Origin: Helicobacter_F equorum
Lineage (GTDB): Bacteria > Campylobacterota > Campylobacteria > Campylobacterales > Helicobacteraceae
NCBI RefSeq assembly: GCF_042649585.1
Contig: NZ_JBHRZM010000005.1
Location: 124,001 to 188,000 of the forward strand
Direction of reading: 5' to 3'
Length of the DNA: 64,000 nucleotides
Made by a program: the position numbers and the translations under genes. This document shows, piece after piece, positions 26,181-34,444 of the stretch. A model generated the notes under the pieces. It worked only from the letters and a program-made list of their open reading frames with translations. It made no database searches and was not told the DNA's origin. Each line of letters starts with the position of its first letter. Position 1 is the first letter of the stretch.

Positions 26181-27203
26181 ATGTCAAAAACTAAGCAACA
26201 GCTTGTGATTCGTCCAGAAAACAGCTTGGATATTAAAGATGTGTATAAAAAGAAGTCTGGCAGAATGAAAGAGTCTTTTTACGAAGAAGAGTTACAAAAA
26301 CTTCATATTGAGCTTTGTAAATTGCAAAATTGGGTCAAAAAATACAAAAAAAAGGTGATGATTATTTTTGAGGGTCGCGATGCAGCAGGTAAGGGAGGTA
26401 TGATAAAGGCACTAACCGAACATCTTAATCCTAGAGGTTGTCGCACTGTGGCACTTTCAAAACCTACAGAAACAGAAAGCACTGAATGGTATTTTAAGCG
26501 TTATATTTCTACGCTTCCTAGCGGTGGAGAGATTGTATTTTATGATAGGAGTTGGTATAACCGCGCAGGTGTAGAAAAGGTAATGGGTTTTTGCACCCAA
26601 GAACAATATAAGGAATTTATTACACAAGTAGCTAATCTTGAAAATATGATTATTGCTAGTGGCACGATGATTTTTAAATATTTTCTTGATGTGGGCAAAG
26701 AGGAGCAAAAACGCAGAATCCTACGACGCAAAACAGATCCATTGCGTATGTGGAAACTTAGCCCTATTGATGATAAGTCATTGGGGCTTTGGAATGAATA
26801 CACAGAGGCATTTGAGAAGATGTTTGCACGCACACATACGCATTTTTGTCCATGGGTGATTGTCAATACCGATGATAAAAAACGTGCTAGATTAAATGTT
26901 GCGCGGGATTTGTTAAGCAAAATTGATTATGAAGACAAAGATCAAACCCGTGTTTGTTTGCTCCCAGATCCACATATTGTGTGGCAGTATTCTGAATACC
27001 AACACTATAGCGACAATCCCACAAAGGACATTTTGACACAATTTAAGGAGCGCAAAAAAACAAAGGTATTAAAAGAAAAAATAAGACTAGATCGCCAAAA
27101 AGATAAAAAACAAGGCAAAAAATCTTTAGTTGAGCAAAAAGATCAGACACCAAAAACGCAAGAGAAACCTAAAAAGGAGAATGGTAGCCAAGACAAAAGC
27201 TAA
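26181..27203 (+). CDS. ppk2: polyphosphate kinase 2
   Basis: This enzyme uses polyphosphate to phosphorylate nucleoside diphosphates, or the reverse. The 340 residues comprise one PPK2 domain (about 30-260) with Walker A FEGRDAAGKGGMIKAL (about 63-78), Walker B/lid VFYDRSWYNRAGVE (about 116-129) and RRKTDPLRMWKLSPID (about 178-193). This is the one-domain class I type. The last 60 residues are a Lys/Gln-rich, probably disordered tail. GGGAGA precedes the ATG. It ends 1 bp before the tRNA gene on the opposite strand. Confidence 0.94.
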   Translation: MSKTKQQLVIRPENSLDIKDVYKKKSGRMKESFYEEELQKLHIELCKLQNWVKKYKKKVMIIFEGRDAAGKGGMIKALTEHLNPRGCRTVALSKPTETESTEWYFKRYISTLPSGGEIVFYDRSWYNRAGVEKVMGFCTQEQYKEFITQVANLENMIIASGTMIFKYFLDVGKEEQKRRILRRKTDPLRMWKLSPIDDKSLGLWNEYTEAFEKMFARTHTHFCPWVIVNTDDKKRARLNVARDLLSKIDYEDKDQTRVCLLPDPHIVWQYSEYQHYSDNPTKDILTQFKERKKTKVLKEKIRLDRQKDKKQGKKSLVEQKDQTPKTQEKPKKENGSQDKS

Positions 27204-27279
27204 TGGCGACCCCTGCAAGATTTGAACTTGCGTGACCGCCTAGAAGGGGCGGTATCCTTGGCCACTAGATGAAGGGGTC
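27204..27279 (-). tRNA. tRNA-Glu (anticodon TTC) with unusual anticodon loop
   Basis: A 76-base cloverleaf: acceptor GACCCCT/AGGGGTC, D-arm ATC/GAT with loop GG, anticodon stem CCGCC/GGCGG, T-arm GCAAG/CTTGC with TTCAAAT, discriminator G and encoded CCA. The 7-base anticodon loop is CCTTCTA, giving TTC at 34-36, but position 33 is C instead of the near-universal T and position 37 is T. The overall body agrees with bacterial tRNA-Glu. Confidence 0.85.
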
Positions 27280-27379
27280 AGGCACGATAAAAATGTAATT
27301 ATACAAAAATATTCTACACAAATATATCAATTTAGATTTACCTCATACATACGTCACGGCATTTACCCATAGGATTTTG

Positions 27380-27692
27380 ATGGCATTGTTTGGTTTAATG
27401 TTAGGTTTTGGAATATTGACTATGACTTTGATTTTTGCCGATACACATCATCATATGCACTCTCATGATACTGGGGATCAACAGCAACTAAGTGTCAAAC
27501 TATACTAGAGGCTATGCCTATGATGGCTCAAAATCCATCAGAATCTAAGAGTGTAGAGATTGATCATCTCCGTGATAGATTGCTCATCATCAAGGTGCGG
27601 TTAGATTTTTAAAAATTGTTTTGAGTTATACCAAAGATCCACAAATACGACAGATTACTCGTAAGATTATTGCCGCTCAAGAGAAGTGGTAA
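27380..27692 (+). pseudogene. DUF305 family protein relic
   Basis: A start with a signal-like hydrophobic stretch (MALFGLMLGFGILTM) and a His-rich segment (HHHMHSHDTGD) ends in a stop after about 34 codons. Further on, other frames read EAMPMMAQNPSESKS and IDHLRDR, then GAVRFLKIVLSYTKDPQIRQ and ITRKIIAAQEKW. Together they match the DUF305 order (EAM, a His-rich HHQGA motif here scrambled, KDP, IIAAQ). At least two frameshifts or stops interrupt it. DUF305 proteins are periplasmic and sometimes tied to copper handling; no metal genes are adjacent. Confidence 0.72.
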
Positions 27693-27716
27693 TAGACAAA
27701 ATCTCTTAAAGAAGCC

Positions 27717-29000
27717 TTAGTGTGATTGAGATGGGAGTTGATCGGCTAAAAGCTCTAGCGGATGAAATACACGCACAGGTGATTTGATAGAATCTAGAGC
27801 ATTTGTGAGTTGCATTCTGCATGCTCCACATTCCGCGCTTACAATCTGTGCACCGCTTTTGTCGATACTCTGTGCTTTTGGTATCCCTGCTTTGAGTGTA
27901 AGGGCGTAATTAGAGCTTTGCATACTAATTCCGCCAAAGCCACAACAGCGTGTGCAGTCTGACATTTCATTGATAGTGAAATTTTTGGCTAGTAATGCGC
28001 GAGGTTGCTTATACACACCAAGCACTTTTCTTGCATGGCAAGGATCGTGGTATGTGATAGCATATTCTTGGCGTGTGTCATCAAGTCGTGTGAGAATATC
28101 TGTCTTTGCACTAAGCCATTCGCTAGTCATAAATATTTTTGGCAAGAGGCGTTCTAAACGCTCTATCCATGTAGATTCTTCGCTACCAAGTTCTAGTGCA
28201 TGTTTCCAGTCCACCTTAATCATCGCAGCACAAGTTGCTTCAGGGATTATCATCGCTTCGATTTCATCCCAAAAACTTTCAAAATATTGAATGTTGCGTT
28301 TTATAAGCGTAGTAACAGTGCGTATATCGCCGGTAAAAAATGCTGGTGCGCCACAGCATTCTTGAAATTTGGGGACAAAGACTTCTATCTCTAGGGCTTT
28401 TAAGATCTTTAATAAACTTTCCCCAACATTGACATAATTATAATTTGCCAAGCAACCGATAAAAATTGCCACACGACGATTTTTGGTAGTGCTAGATTCC
28501 AGGTGTTGTGTGGTATTTGGCATTGGTGTGCCATATTTTTGTAAAAAGGATTTTTTAGCAAACGGAAACACGCTGCGTTTTATAGGGAGTCTTATTTTGG
28601 TCGTATCTCCTTTAAACAAGCATGGTGCAAGGAATCCCACAAAAGAAAAGACAAGATCAGCTATTTTTCTGTGTCGCAGTAAGAAAAAATATAAGCGTTT
28701 ATACCAGCTTATGCCAAATTCTTGTGCGATGTCAATACGCACAGATTCTATGGCGGTATCTACAGGGAGACTTGAGGGGCAGTTTGTTACACAAGTAGTG
28801 CATAAAAAGCAAGTCTCAAAGATTTTTTTGCTTGTAGAATCTAAGGGTAAATGCCCAGCTTTGTAGGCACCAAGGAGATCCAAAAAGCCTCGAGGTGATG
28901 TGGTCTCATCACGATTAACTTGATAAATGGTGCAATCAGGAATACATTTTCCGCATTTCACGCAAGAAAGGGCGGTTTTTTGTAAATCAAAGGGCGACAT
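27717..29000 (-). CDS. Fe-S oxidoreductase subunit (GlcF/GlpC-like)
   Basis: This is an electron-transfer subunit of a D-2-hydroxyacid or glycerol-3-phosphate dehydrogenase type complex. The 427 residues show two 4Fe-4S ferredoxin motifs near the N-terminus (CVKCGKCIPDC and CFLCTTCVTNCP) and two CCG domains, with ECCGAPAF near residue 215 and TRCCGFGGISM near 352. It starts 9 bp after the stop of hemN and shares its operon. The flavin subunit is not in the window, so the substrate (glycolate, lactate or glycerol-3-phosphate) stays open. Confidence 0.82.
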   Translation of the reverse strand: MSPFDLQKTALSCVKCGKCIPDCTIYQVNRDETTSPRGFLDLLGAYKAGHLPLDSTSKKIFETCFLCTTCVTNCPSSLPVDTAIESVRIDIAQEFGISWYKRLYFFLLRHRKIADLVFSFVGFLAPCLFKGDTTKIRLPIKRSVFPFAKKSFLQKYGTPMPNTTQHLESSTTKNRRVAIFIGCLANYNYVNVGESLLKILKALEIEVFVPKFQECCGAPAFFTGDIRTVTTLIKRNIQYFESFWDEIEAMIIPEATCAAMIKVDWKHALELGSEESTWIERLERLLPKIFMTSEWLSAKTDILTRLDDTRQEYAITYHDPCHARKVLGVYKQPRALLAKNFTINEMSDCTRCCGFGGISMQSSNYALTLKAGIPKAQSIDKSGAQIVSAECGACRMQLTNALDSIKSPVRVFHPLELLADQLPSQSH

Positions 29001-29009
29001 GGCTATCCT

Positions 29010-30383
29010 TTAGATTGTTTTGCTAAAGCGTTTTTGTTGGGTTGCATCTTGTAGATATGCATCAAAGCACATTGCGATATTACGGATAAGCATTCCGCCA
29101 GTTTGTGTAGTTGTGATCGCATTGTTGCCAACCTCAATCAATCCAGCTTCTTGGTATGGGGCTAAAAGCGCTAATTCACGCGCAAAATGATCGGTAAAAT
29201 TTATGCCAAATTCTTGTTGTGCGTGTGAGAAATCAAGACTAAGAGTATTCATAAGTTCCATAATGACACTTTTGCGCAATTTATCTTCTTGCGTGAGTCT
29301 TATCCCTCGCTCTGTTGGCAAGATTCCATTATCAATTGCCTTTTCATACATTGCCATATCTTTGTAGTTTTGGGCGTAGTATTCCACGCCTTCACTAATG
29401 CTTGTCAATCCAATACCTATGGTTTGCGAAAACCCTTTGGTCGTGTAGCCTTGGAAATTTCTTCGTAATTGCTTTTGTATTTTGGCGCGATATAGTTCAT
29501 CGGTTTTTTTAGCAAAATGATCCATACCGATCATTTCATAACCTGCTGATCCTAGCACCTCAATGCTTTGTTTGAGAATCTGAAGCTTTTCTTGCGGTGA
29601 TGGCAGTGTGCTTTCATCAATTTTGCGCATTGTTTTTTTCATCCATGGGACATGTGCGTAGTTAAAGATTGCTAGGCGTTCTGGAGAAAGTTCTAAGACG
29701 GCATCAAGCGTTTGTTTAAAGCTTTCAAGATTCTGAAATGGCAACCCGTAGATGAGGTCAAAGTTAATAGAATCTATCCCAAACTTTCGTGCTAACTCCA
29801 CGGCTTTTTGCACAATTTCTGGACTTTGGTGTCTATGCACGGCTTCTTGGACTTTTGGGTTAAAGTCTTGTACACCAAAACTTAGGCGATTAAAACCACC
29901 ATTGTGTAACACTTGCATTTGATCTTGAGTGAAATGTCTTGGATCGATTTCGCAACTTATTTCAGCATTTGAAGAAAAATTAGGAAATATCGCACGTATA
30001 GATTCTATCACCTCTTGGAGTTCAGTGGCATTGAAAAACGTCGGTGTCCCACCGCCAAAATGGAATTGCACCACTTCTCTTTTTGTGTTTGTTTTATCTG
30101 CCAAGAGAGTAAGTTCTTTTTTAAAATATTCTATATAGCGTGTTTTTTTATCCTCTTTGCTTGTATAGACGACATTGCAACCGCAAAAATAACATGCAGA
30201 TTGACAAAATGGCAAATGCACATATATAGAAAGCGGTATGTGCGCGTATTTTTCATCACTACGTTGGAGATTTTCTATATATTCCTTGGAAGAAAAATTA
30301 TTATGGAATTCCACAGCAGTGGGATAACTTGTGTATCTAGGACCGGGTTTGGAGTGCGCGGCAAACTTTTCAAAATCAATCAT
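29010..30383 (-). CDS. hemN: oxygen-independent coproporphyrinogen III oxidase
   Basis: This radical-SAM enzyme makes protoporphyrinogen IX in haem synthesis without oxygen. The 457 residues match HemN length and contain the motif CQSACYFCGCNV (about 59-70), HFGGGTPTFF (about 106-115) and FGVQDFNPKVQEAVHRHQ (about 169-186). The N-terminal PGPRYTSYPTA is diagnostic of true HemN rather than HemW. Its start overlaps the end of the DUF2603 gene by 8 bp, and the Fe-S subunit gene follows closely. Confidence 0.95.
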   Translation of the reverse strand: MIDFEKFAAHSKPGPRYTSYPTAVEFHNNFSSKEYIENLQRSDEKYAHIPLSIYVHLPFCQSACYFCGCNVVYTSKEDKKTRYIEYFKKELTLLADKTNTKREVVQFHFGGGTPTFFNATELQEVIESIRAIFPNFSSNAEISCEIDPRHFTQDQMQVLHNGGFNRLSFGVQDFNPKVQEAVHRHQSPEIVQKAVELARKFGIDSINFDLIYGLPFQNLESFKQTLDAVLELSPERLAIFNYAHVPWMKKTMRKIDESTLPSPQEKLQILKQSIEVLGSAGYEMIGMDHFAKKTDELYRAKIQKQLRRNFQGYTTKGFSQTIGIGLTSISEGVEYYAQNYKDMAMYEKAIDNGILPTERGIRLTQEDKLRKSVIMELMNTLSLDFSHAQQEFGINFTDHFARELALLAPYQEAGLIEVGNNAITTTQTGGMLIRNIAMCFDAYLQDATQQKRFSKTI

Positions 30384-30840
30384 TGCTCATACCTTGTTTT
30401 TGTTTGAGTATATAGTCATCAAGGTTAAAAAATAAATTTGGGTGTTGTTTTTTTATATCACGCACCACAGAAGTGACATTGAGCGCAGGGAGTGAACCAT
30501 CGCTTTGGCGATGAGATTCTACATACATTTGTGCCACACTCATTGCATCATCAAAATCAATAGGCATTTGTGTAGCAATTTCACGCTCTAATTTCATAAA
30601 AAGCTTTTCTTCTTGAATCATTTTGATACGCTTTAGTAATGTATTTAACATACTTTGAGGCATTAGGACAAATTCGTGATTTTCATTATCTTGTAAAAAC
30701 CAAATATCTTTCGTGTTATTAAGGTTTCCTTCTTGGAGTTTGAGTAATGCGCTTTTATCATCGATTTTGCTTAGATACCCTATGCCAAATTGTCGGTGCA
30801 CATCTTCTTGAAGTAAAAGTTCATTTTTTGTGAATTTCAT
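30376..30840 (-). CDS. DUF2603 family protein
   Basis: This 154-residue cytoplasmic protein belongs to a family restricted to Helicobacter and relatives; its function is not known. It is acidic and mostly helical, with no signal peptide, motifs such as WFLQDNENHEFVLMPQS in the middle and a C-terminal KKQHPNLFFNLDDYILK. ATG 30840 was chosen because the protein then starts MKFTKNEL, the family-like end; it lies within the last 20 bp of argF. The order argF-DUF2603-hemN-Fe-S subunit is tightly packed, suggesting one transcript. Confidence 0.8.
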   Translation of the reverse strand: MKFTKNELLLQEDVHRQFGIGYLSKIDDKSALLKLQEGNLNNTKDIWFLQDNENHEFVLMPQSMLNTLLKRIKMIQEEKLFMKLEREIATQMPIDFDDAMSVAQMYVESHRQSDGSLPALNVTSVVRDIKKQHPNLFFNLDDYILKQKQGMSND

Positions 30841-31804
30841 CGTGCATTTGCCTTTGTAGCCATACCATAATGCCTTTTTGGGCGTGGAGGCGGTTTTGTG
30901 CTTCCAAAAATACTCTACTTTGTGTGCCTTCAAGTACTTCCTCGCTTACTTCTTGTCCGCGATATGCTGGGAGGCAATGTAAAAAGATCGCATCTTTGTT
31001 GGCAAGTGCCATTGTAGCACTATCGACACAATATTGCTTAAATGCTTCTTGTCGTTCCTTTTTTTGGTCTTCTTGTCCCATAGATGCCCATGTATCAGTT
31101 GTAACGACATTTGCCCCACTAGCGGCAACTTGCACATTATCACACACTAGAATTTGCGCCCCACTATGTTTGGCTTCTTGCAGGGCTTGGTTTAAGATAT
31201 GGGTTTTTGGTTCATAGCCCTTTGGTGAAGCTATGCGCAGTTCAAACCCAAGCTTTGCACACAACCAAAGCCATGAATGTGCCATATTATTACCATCGCC
31301 TATGTATGCTACGATAGGTTTTTGTGGAGTTTGGGTGCGTGGATAAAAGTTACTTGTGTGTGGCATAGAGATTCCACACTCTACCATTGTCATATAGTCT
31401 GCCATAAGTTGCACTGGATGATAATCATCACTCAATCCATTAATAACGGGCACACTAGAGTATTGCGCAAATTCTTCTATTCTTGCGTGATCGCCTGTGC
31501 GCATCATCACCATATCAAGCATAGAACTTATAACTCGTGCTGTGTCTTTGATAGGTTCGCCACGCCCAAGTTGTATATCTTTGTTGGAGAGAAAGATTCC
31601 CATACCACCAAGCTGATAAATACCTGATTCAAAGCTCACGCGCGTGCGTGTAGAAGATTTTTCAAAGACCATACCCAAAGTTTTGCGTTTTAAATACAAG
31701 GGCTGTGTTTGATTTTGCCATTCTTGTTTGATTTGTAGTGCAAGATCAACGATTTCTAGAATCTCATCTTTACTCAAGTCTCTAAGTGTCAAAAAATGCC
31801 TCAT
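30821..31804 (-). CDS. argF: ornithine carbamoyltransferase
   Basis: This enzyme makes citrulline from ornithine and carbamoyl phosphate. The 327 residues contain the carbamoyl-phosphate site KSSTRTRVSFE (about 50-60), GDHARIEEFA, the region YHPVQLMADYMT and the active-site HCLPAYRG (about 271-278). ATG 31804 is preceded by AGGTGAG; a GTG at 31813 is possible. It is the first gene of the argF-DUF2603-hemN operon. Confidence 0.94.
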   Translation of the reverse strand: MRHFLTLRDLSKDEILEIVDLALQIKQEWQNQTQPLYLKRKTLGMVFEKSSTRTRVSFESGIYQLGGMGIFLSNKDIQLGRGEPIKDTARVISSMLDMVMMRTGDHARIEEFAQYSSVPVINGLSDDYHPVQLMADYMTMVECGISMPHTSNFYPRTQTPQKPIVAYIGDGNNMAHSWLWLCAKLGFELRIASPKGYEPKTHILNQALQEAKHSGAQILVCDNVQVAASGANVVTTDTWASMGQEDQKKERQEAFKQYCVDSATMALANKDAIFLHCLPAYRGQEVSEEVLEGTQSRVFLEAQNRLHAQKGIMVWLQRQMHDEIHKK

Positions 31805-31918
31805 CTTGCTCACCTAAATCCCTCCAGTTCCTACAAAAATCGAAAATAAACTATGGATTGTAGCAAAAAACACTAAGTTTAAGCATAAATCTTACAAAGA
31901 ATCCCTGATATTCTTATA

Positions 31919-34177
31919 CTAAGGTTTCTTTTTGAGTAAAAATAGTAGTGCCAAAATACACATCATGCCTACAAAAAACACTTCACCAAAGGATACGATT
32001 GCTTTAGTATTACCAAGCATTAAGATTCCAAATGATACGCCCGTTGTGATGGCAGAGAAAAAAATTGCGTGCATTGTGCGTAAGCTTAGCCCCTCTTTTG
32101 TGGCATAGATTCCATAATCCACACTGACAACAACAAGAATAAGTAGTCCAAAGAGATGTAAAATATTAAGAGGATTATGTAGCGAAATCACACAAAGCGC
32201 ACTTGATAGCGGGAAAAGCACGAATATAGCACATTCCAAAAATGTCCCTTTTGCATTAATGGCGATTGTTATAAGCATGGCACACAATGCTATGCCTAGC
32301 ACGACAAACATAGGTGTATATAGAGAATCTGTGATGTGGCTAAGGAGGGTTTGGAGTGATTGTGTTTCTATGTTGCCTAGATCGTTGATTTGTGTGTCTT
32401 TGGCAAATTCTTGGATAAAGGCTAAGTTTTGGGTGTGTATATTGGCAAGATAATATAATAAGTCATTGTGTGTAATGATACGAAACCCCATCTCATCAAG
32501 CATTGTTGGTGTGAGGCTATGCAGATCTTGAAGTTTATCTAAGTCATACGCTTTTGTCATATTATCAAAAAGTGCAGAAATTGTTTGGTGTGTGTCTGGG
32601 CTACTATGTGCCAAAATATTAGCGCGTATGCTTGGTAACACGCGTTGTAGCGTAGCGATGTCTTGTTGTATAATAGGCGATTGCAAGAAGGCTTCTTGTG
32701 TTTTTAGGCGTTTTGTATCTGGAAAGAGGCTAAGTGGTATGATGGTGCTATGGTCTTTTGAATCTAGCGCGTTTTGCAGGGTATTAGCAAGTGTAATAAG
32801 TCCTTGGGTATTTTGGTGATAGAGGAGAATTTGGCTTGTATCTTGATTATAAGCATTGGCAAAAAAATCTCGCTCTATTTCTAAATCTTTGTTGTAGTAT
32901 CCTAATTTGGAGAGATCAAAATCTGTATGTAAATGTGTTGCAATAATTCCTGCATGGATCACACAAAGCACAAAAAACCATAACACAGGAATTCTTAGTA
33001 TGCGCCATTTGGCTAATGTAGGGAAAAATCTTGGATTTTTAAACCCAATGTGTGGATACACAAAGGCAAACATACCATAGCTTATGCTTAGCGAAACAAT
33101 CGCATATAACGAAAGTTGTGCCAAAAGAGGAAAGGGGATAAAAAGACAAGTTACAAAACCTATGATTGTTGTTAGATAGCCATAAAAAACTGGATAATTA
33201 AATGTTCTGTGTTTGGTGGCATAGAGTCCAAAAAAATTGTGGTGCATCATATAATCAATGGCGATATTGCTAATCCCCATACCAAAGGTCAGTGCCATAA
33301 TTGTTACTTGTGGATAGACATTTGCCACGACAAACATTGCCATGATATTGGCAAAAACCAAAGTCGCAATGCTACTAAGCGTGAGCATAGGAATACGAAT
33401 AATGATAAAATACAGCATAATAAATACAATTGATGAAAAAGTGAGTAAAAATCCTACTTCCTTGAGTGTCAAGGATAGGTTGATAGAATCCATAAAATTT
33501 TGTGAGAAATATCGTATTGTAGGAAAGTCTTTGGCAAGAGATTCAAAGTCTGTGATTGTGTGTTGTATGGAGTTAGATTCTATGCTGTGTAATTCTACAA
33601 TGCCCAAAAACCCATAATCTTTGGCAATGAATGTTTGTTGTTCTTGAGGTGGCAGGTAGAATAAACCAAGGGGATCATAAGGATTAAAAAAGCCCTCTTG
33701 TGTGGCAGGATCTGTAAGATACGTGTCTTTGTGGTTTATATCTTGTGCATTTTTAGTTTGTAGCAGAGTTTGCACGCCTTGTGTGATATGGGTTGTGATA
33801 TAAGCAGGTGTGTATGCTACTTGTGGTGGATTTGTGCGGGGATAGGCAAAAGCGATATAGTGTGTAGTGATAAAATTCTGCAAGGCTTGTGGGGTTTGGT
33901 TGTGCGTAAAGGTTGTTGCAACATTTGGCAGGGAGCGTGCGCGTTGCAAAAAGTATTCAAGGGTATTTTTTGAGTTTTCATCAAAACCTTTGCTTGCGAC
34001 AAGCACATAGCGAGAACTTGAGAATTCACGATACACATCAATAATTTCTCGTTGTGCATTGTTTGGAAATAAATCAAGCACTTCTTGAGTGATTTTGTTG
34101 TGTGGGAATACAAACACTCCAAATATTGTAGCGATGACACACAATATGATATTACAATATTTGAGCCAAATCCTCAT
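31919..34177 (-). CDS. RND-superfamily (MMPL-like) exporter
   Basis: This large inner-membrane protein of 752 residues has the layout of a single-chain RND-type exporter of the MMPL class: one N-terminal TM, a periplasmic loop (about 30-235), a five-TM bundle (about 240-385), a second TM and loop (about 400-620) and a final five-TM bundle. The TM4-like motif MGISNIAIDYMMHH and its repeat VVVSVDYGIYATKEG hold the acidic residue of the proton relay. ATG 34177 is preceded by a strong AGGAGG. Such proteins often move lipids or hopanoids to the outer membrane; the substrate here is unknown. Confidence 0.78.
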   Translation of the reverse strand: MRIWLKYCNIILCVIATIFGVFVFPHNKITQEVLDLFPNNAQREIIDVYREFSSSRYVLVASKGFDENSKNTLEYFLQRARSLPNVATTFTHNQTPQALQNFITTHYIAFAYPRTNPPQVAYTPAYITTHITQGVQTLLQTKNAQDINHKDTYLTDPATQEGFFNPYDPLGLFYLPPQEQQTFIAKDYGFLGIVELHSIESNSIQHTITDFESLAKDFPTIRYFSQNFMDSINLSLTLKEVGFLLTFSSIVFIMLYFIIIRIPMLTLSSIATLVFANIMAMFVVANVYPQVTIMALTFGMGISNIAIDYMMHHNFFGLYATKHRTFNYPVFYGYLTTIIGFVTCLFIPFPLLAQLSLYAIVSLSISYGMFAFVYPHIGFKNPRFFPTLAKWRILRIPVLWFFVLCVIHAGIIATHLHTDFDLSKLGYYNKDLEIERDFFANAYNQDTSQILLYHQNTQGLITLANTLQNALDSKDHSTIIPLSLFPDTKRLKTQEAFLQSPIIQQDIATLQRVLPSIRANILAHSSPDTHQTISALFDNMTKAYDLDKLQDLHSLTPTMLDEMGFRIITHNDLLYYLANIHTQNLAFIQEFAKDTQINDLGNIETQSLQTLLSHITDSLYTPMFVVLGIALCAMLITIAINAKGTFLECAIFVLFPLSSALCVISLHNPLNILHLFGLLILVVVSVDYGIYATKEGLSLRTMHAIFFSAITTGVSFGILMLGNTKAIVSFGEVFFVGMMCILALLFLLKKKP

Positions 34178-34223
34178 CACTCCTCCTAACAACTCTAGCG
34201 CAGTCATTATACAAAATTTTAAG

Positions 34224-34229
34224 TATAAT
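34224..34229 (+). promoter_or_regulatory. -10 box upstream of small exported protein and rmuC
   Basis: TATAAT in AT-rich sequence, 26 bp before the ATG at 34256, between divergent genes. Confidence 0.5.
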
Positions 34230-34255
34230 GGCAGATAAAAATTTTGGGGTACTTT

Positions 34256-34432
34256 ATGCGATTTATTGCACACTTTTTAGCAATCTTGTATGTCTATGTA
34301 TCACAGGGGGTGGCACAAAATCTAGATGAAGTTCGGACATACATTTATAAATTTTGCACATTGGATTTTGAGACTGGTTGTGTGTTGCACGAAAAAATCT
34401 TGGCTTTTACGCAAGAAGACACCCTTTCTTAA
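34256..34432 (+). CDS. small predicted exported protein
   Basis: A 58-residue protein with a hydrophobic N-terminal signal (MRFIAHFLAILYVYVSQGVA) and a short polar body with two cysteines. It has a good promoter, sits 12 bp before rmuC in the same direction, and its length and signal argue for a real gene. I do not recognise a family. Confidence 0.6.
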   Translation: MRFIAHFLAILYVYVSQGVAQNLDEVRTYIYKFCTLDFETGCVLHEKILAFTQEDTLS

Positions 34433-34444
34433 AAAGGACAAGAT

